Source of the DNA: an uncultured Eubacteriales bacterium
Lineage (GTDB): Bacteria > Bacillota > Clostridia > Oscillospirales > Oscillospiraceae
Direction of reading: 5' to 3'
Assembly: GCA_902461475.1 (NCBI GenBank)
Contig: CABPXX010000102.1
Location: 1 to 5,839, forward strand
Length of the DNA stretch: 5,839 bases
Part shown: one piece after another, positions 5,500 through 5,839 of the stretch
How positions within the stretch are numbered: position 1 is the first letter of the stretch
How the letters are laid out: the number at the start of each line of letters is the position of its first letter
Notes under the pieces: generated by a model
What the model was told of the DNA's origin: nothing
The model's input: only the letters and a program-made list of their open reading frames with translations
Databases searched by the model: none
Made by a program: the position numbers and the translations under genes

Positions 5500-5839
5500 T
5501 TAGCGCTGACGGCGGCGATTTACCACAACGGCGCCGCCCAACAGGGCCAGAGAGGCGGCCAGAGTCACCACGTAGAGGGTGACGGTGGCGTCGTCGCCGG
5601 TCTGAGGCACGTTCTCAGGCTTTTGGGTGACCTGAGGCTTGTCGGTGACCCCCGGGGCGGGGGTAGGCGTCACCTGGGGCTGTTCGCCCTGGACGGTGAG
5701 GGTGGCGGTGCAGGTGACCCCGTTCTCCTGGTAGGTGACGGTGACGGTGTCGCCGGCGGCCTCAAAGTCGGAGACGGTGGCCTGCGTGGTGACGTCCCGG
5801 GTGTAGCCGGAGTCATAGGTGGCGGGGACGGTGAGGTCC
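5500..5839 (-). CDS. C-terminal part of a second VPQTG-anchored surface protein with an Ig-like domain (partial)
   Basis: The minus frame is open from the window edge to TAA at 5500-5502, giving 112 residues; the start lies beyond the window. Residues 1-49 of the fragment end a bacterial Ig-like fold of the Big_3 type (ATYDSGYTRDV ... VSDFEAAGDTVTVTYQENGVTCTATLTV pattern: a Y-x-x-G-Y/D start, then V-T-V-T-Y and T-x-T-V strands). Residues 50-76 are a Pro/Thr/Gln linker. VPQTG at 77-81 is a sortase signal, followed by a membrane helix (about 85-106) and the tail NRRRQR. The product is therefore exported and linked to the wall; its main activity is encoded outside the window. The linker and anchor resemble those of the GH20 enzyme (TDKPQ, then EK/ENVPQTGD, AVVV before the basic tail). 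Its own terminator lies just downstream. Confidence 0.94.
   Translation of the reverse strand, partial: DLTVPATYDSGYTRDVTTQATVSDFEAAGDTVTVTYQENGVTCTATLTVQGEQPQVTPTPAPGVTDKPQVTQKPENVPQTGDDATVTLYVVTLAASLALLGGAVVVNRRRQR

Overview
The window is a GC-rich stretch with two Gram-positive-type surface protein genes in tandem on the minus strand. Both end in a VPQTG sorting signal, a membrane helix and a basic tail, and the complete one also starts with an export signal. The modular make-up (CBM32, GH20, LamG-like, InlB-type repeat, FIVAR-like helices, Big_3 Ig fold) and the strongly G/C-ending codons suggest a GC-rich, host-associated Firmicute, most likely a gut Clostridia/Oscillospiraceae-type bacterium. 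The lineage is inference; no marker gene is present.

Layout from left to right. Positions 1-81 (+) may be the last 26 codons of a convergent gene whose end looks like a sensor histidine kinase C-terminus. Positions 80-117 form a strong hairpin with T-runs on both sides, probably a bidirectional terminator shared with the next gene. Positions 131-5023 (-) encode one very large protein (1630 aa): signal peptide, three CBM32 (F5/8 type C) modules, an Ig-like module, a GH20 N-terminal domain and catalytic barrel, a LamG-like sandwich, an InlB B-repeat, three helical FIVAR-like repeats, a Thr/Pro linker and a VPQTG anchor. It should be a wall-attached exo-acting hexosaminidase or lacto-N-biosidase-like enzyme for host or milk glycans.

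Positions 5024-5499 contain no convincing gene. Within them I see a good sigma-A-type promoter (5274-5302, minus), a predicted leader of about 244 nt with a terminator-like hairpin before a U6 run (5090-5173), an upstream direct repeat/palindrome (5377-5411), and a strong intrinsic terminator (5417-5470). Positions 5500-5839 (-) are the last 112 codons of a second surface protein, running off the window: a Big_3-type Ig-like domain, Pro/Thr linker and VPQTG anchor.

The two minus-strand genes probably have separate transcripts, because a terminator and a new promoter lie between them. Both would be substrates of the same sortase and share a closely related C-terminal cassette. The least expected element is the leader of the GH20 gene, which may hold a regulated terminator or yield a small RNA. 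That is a hypothesis from hand-found base pairing, not a demonstrated system.
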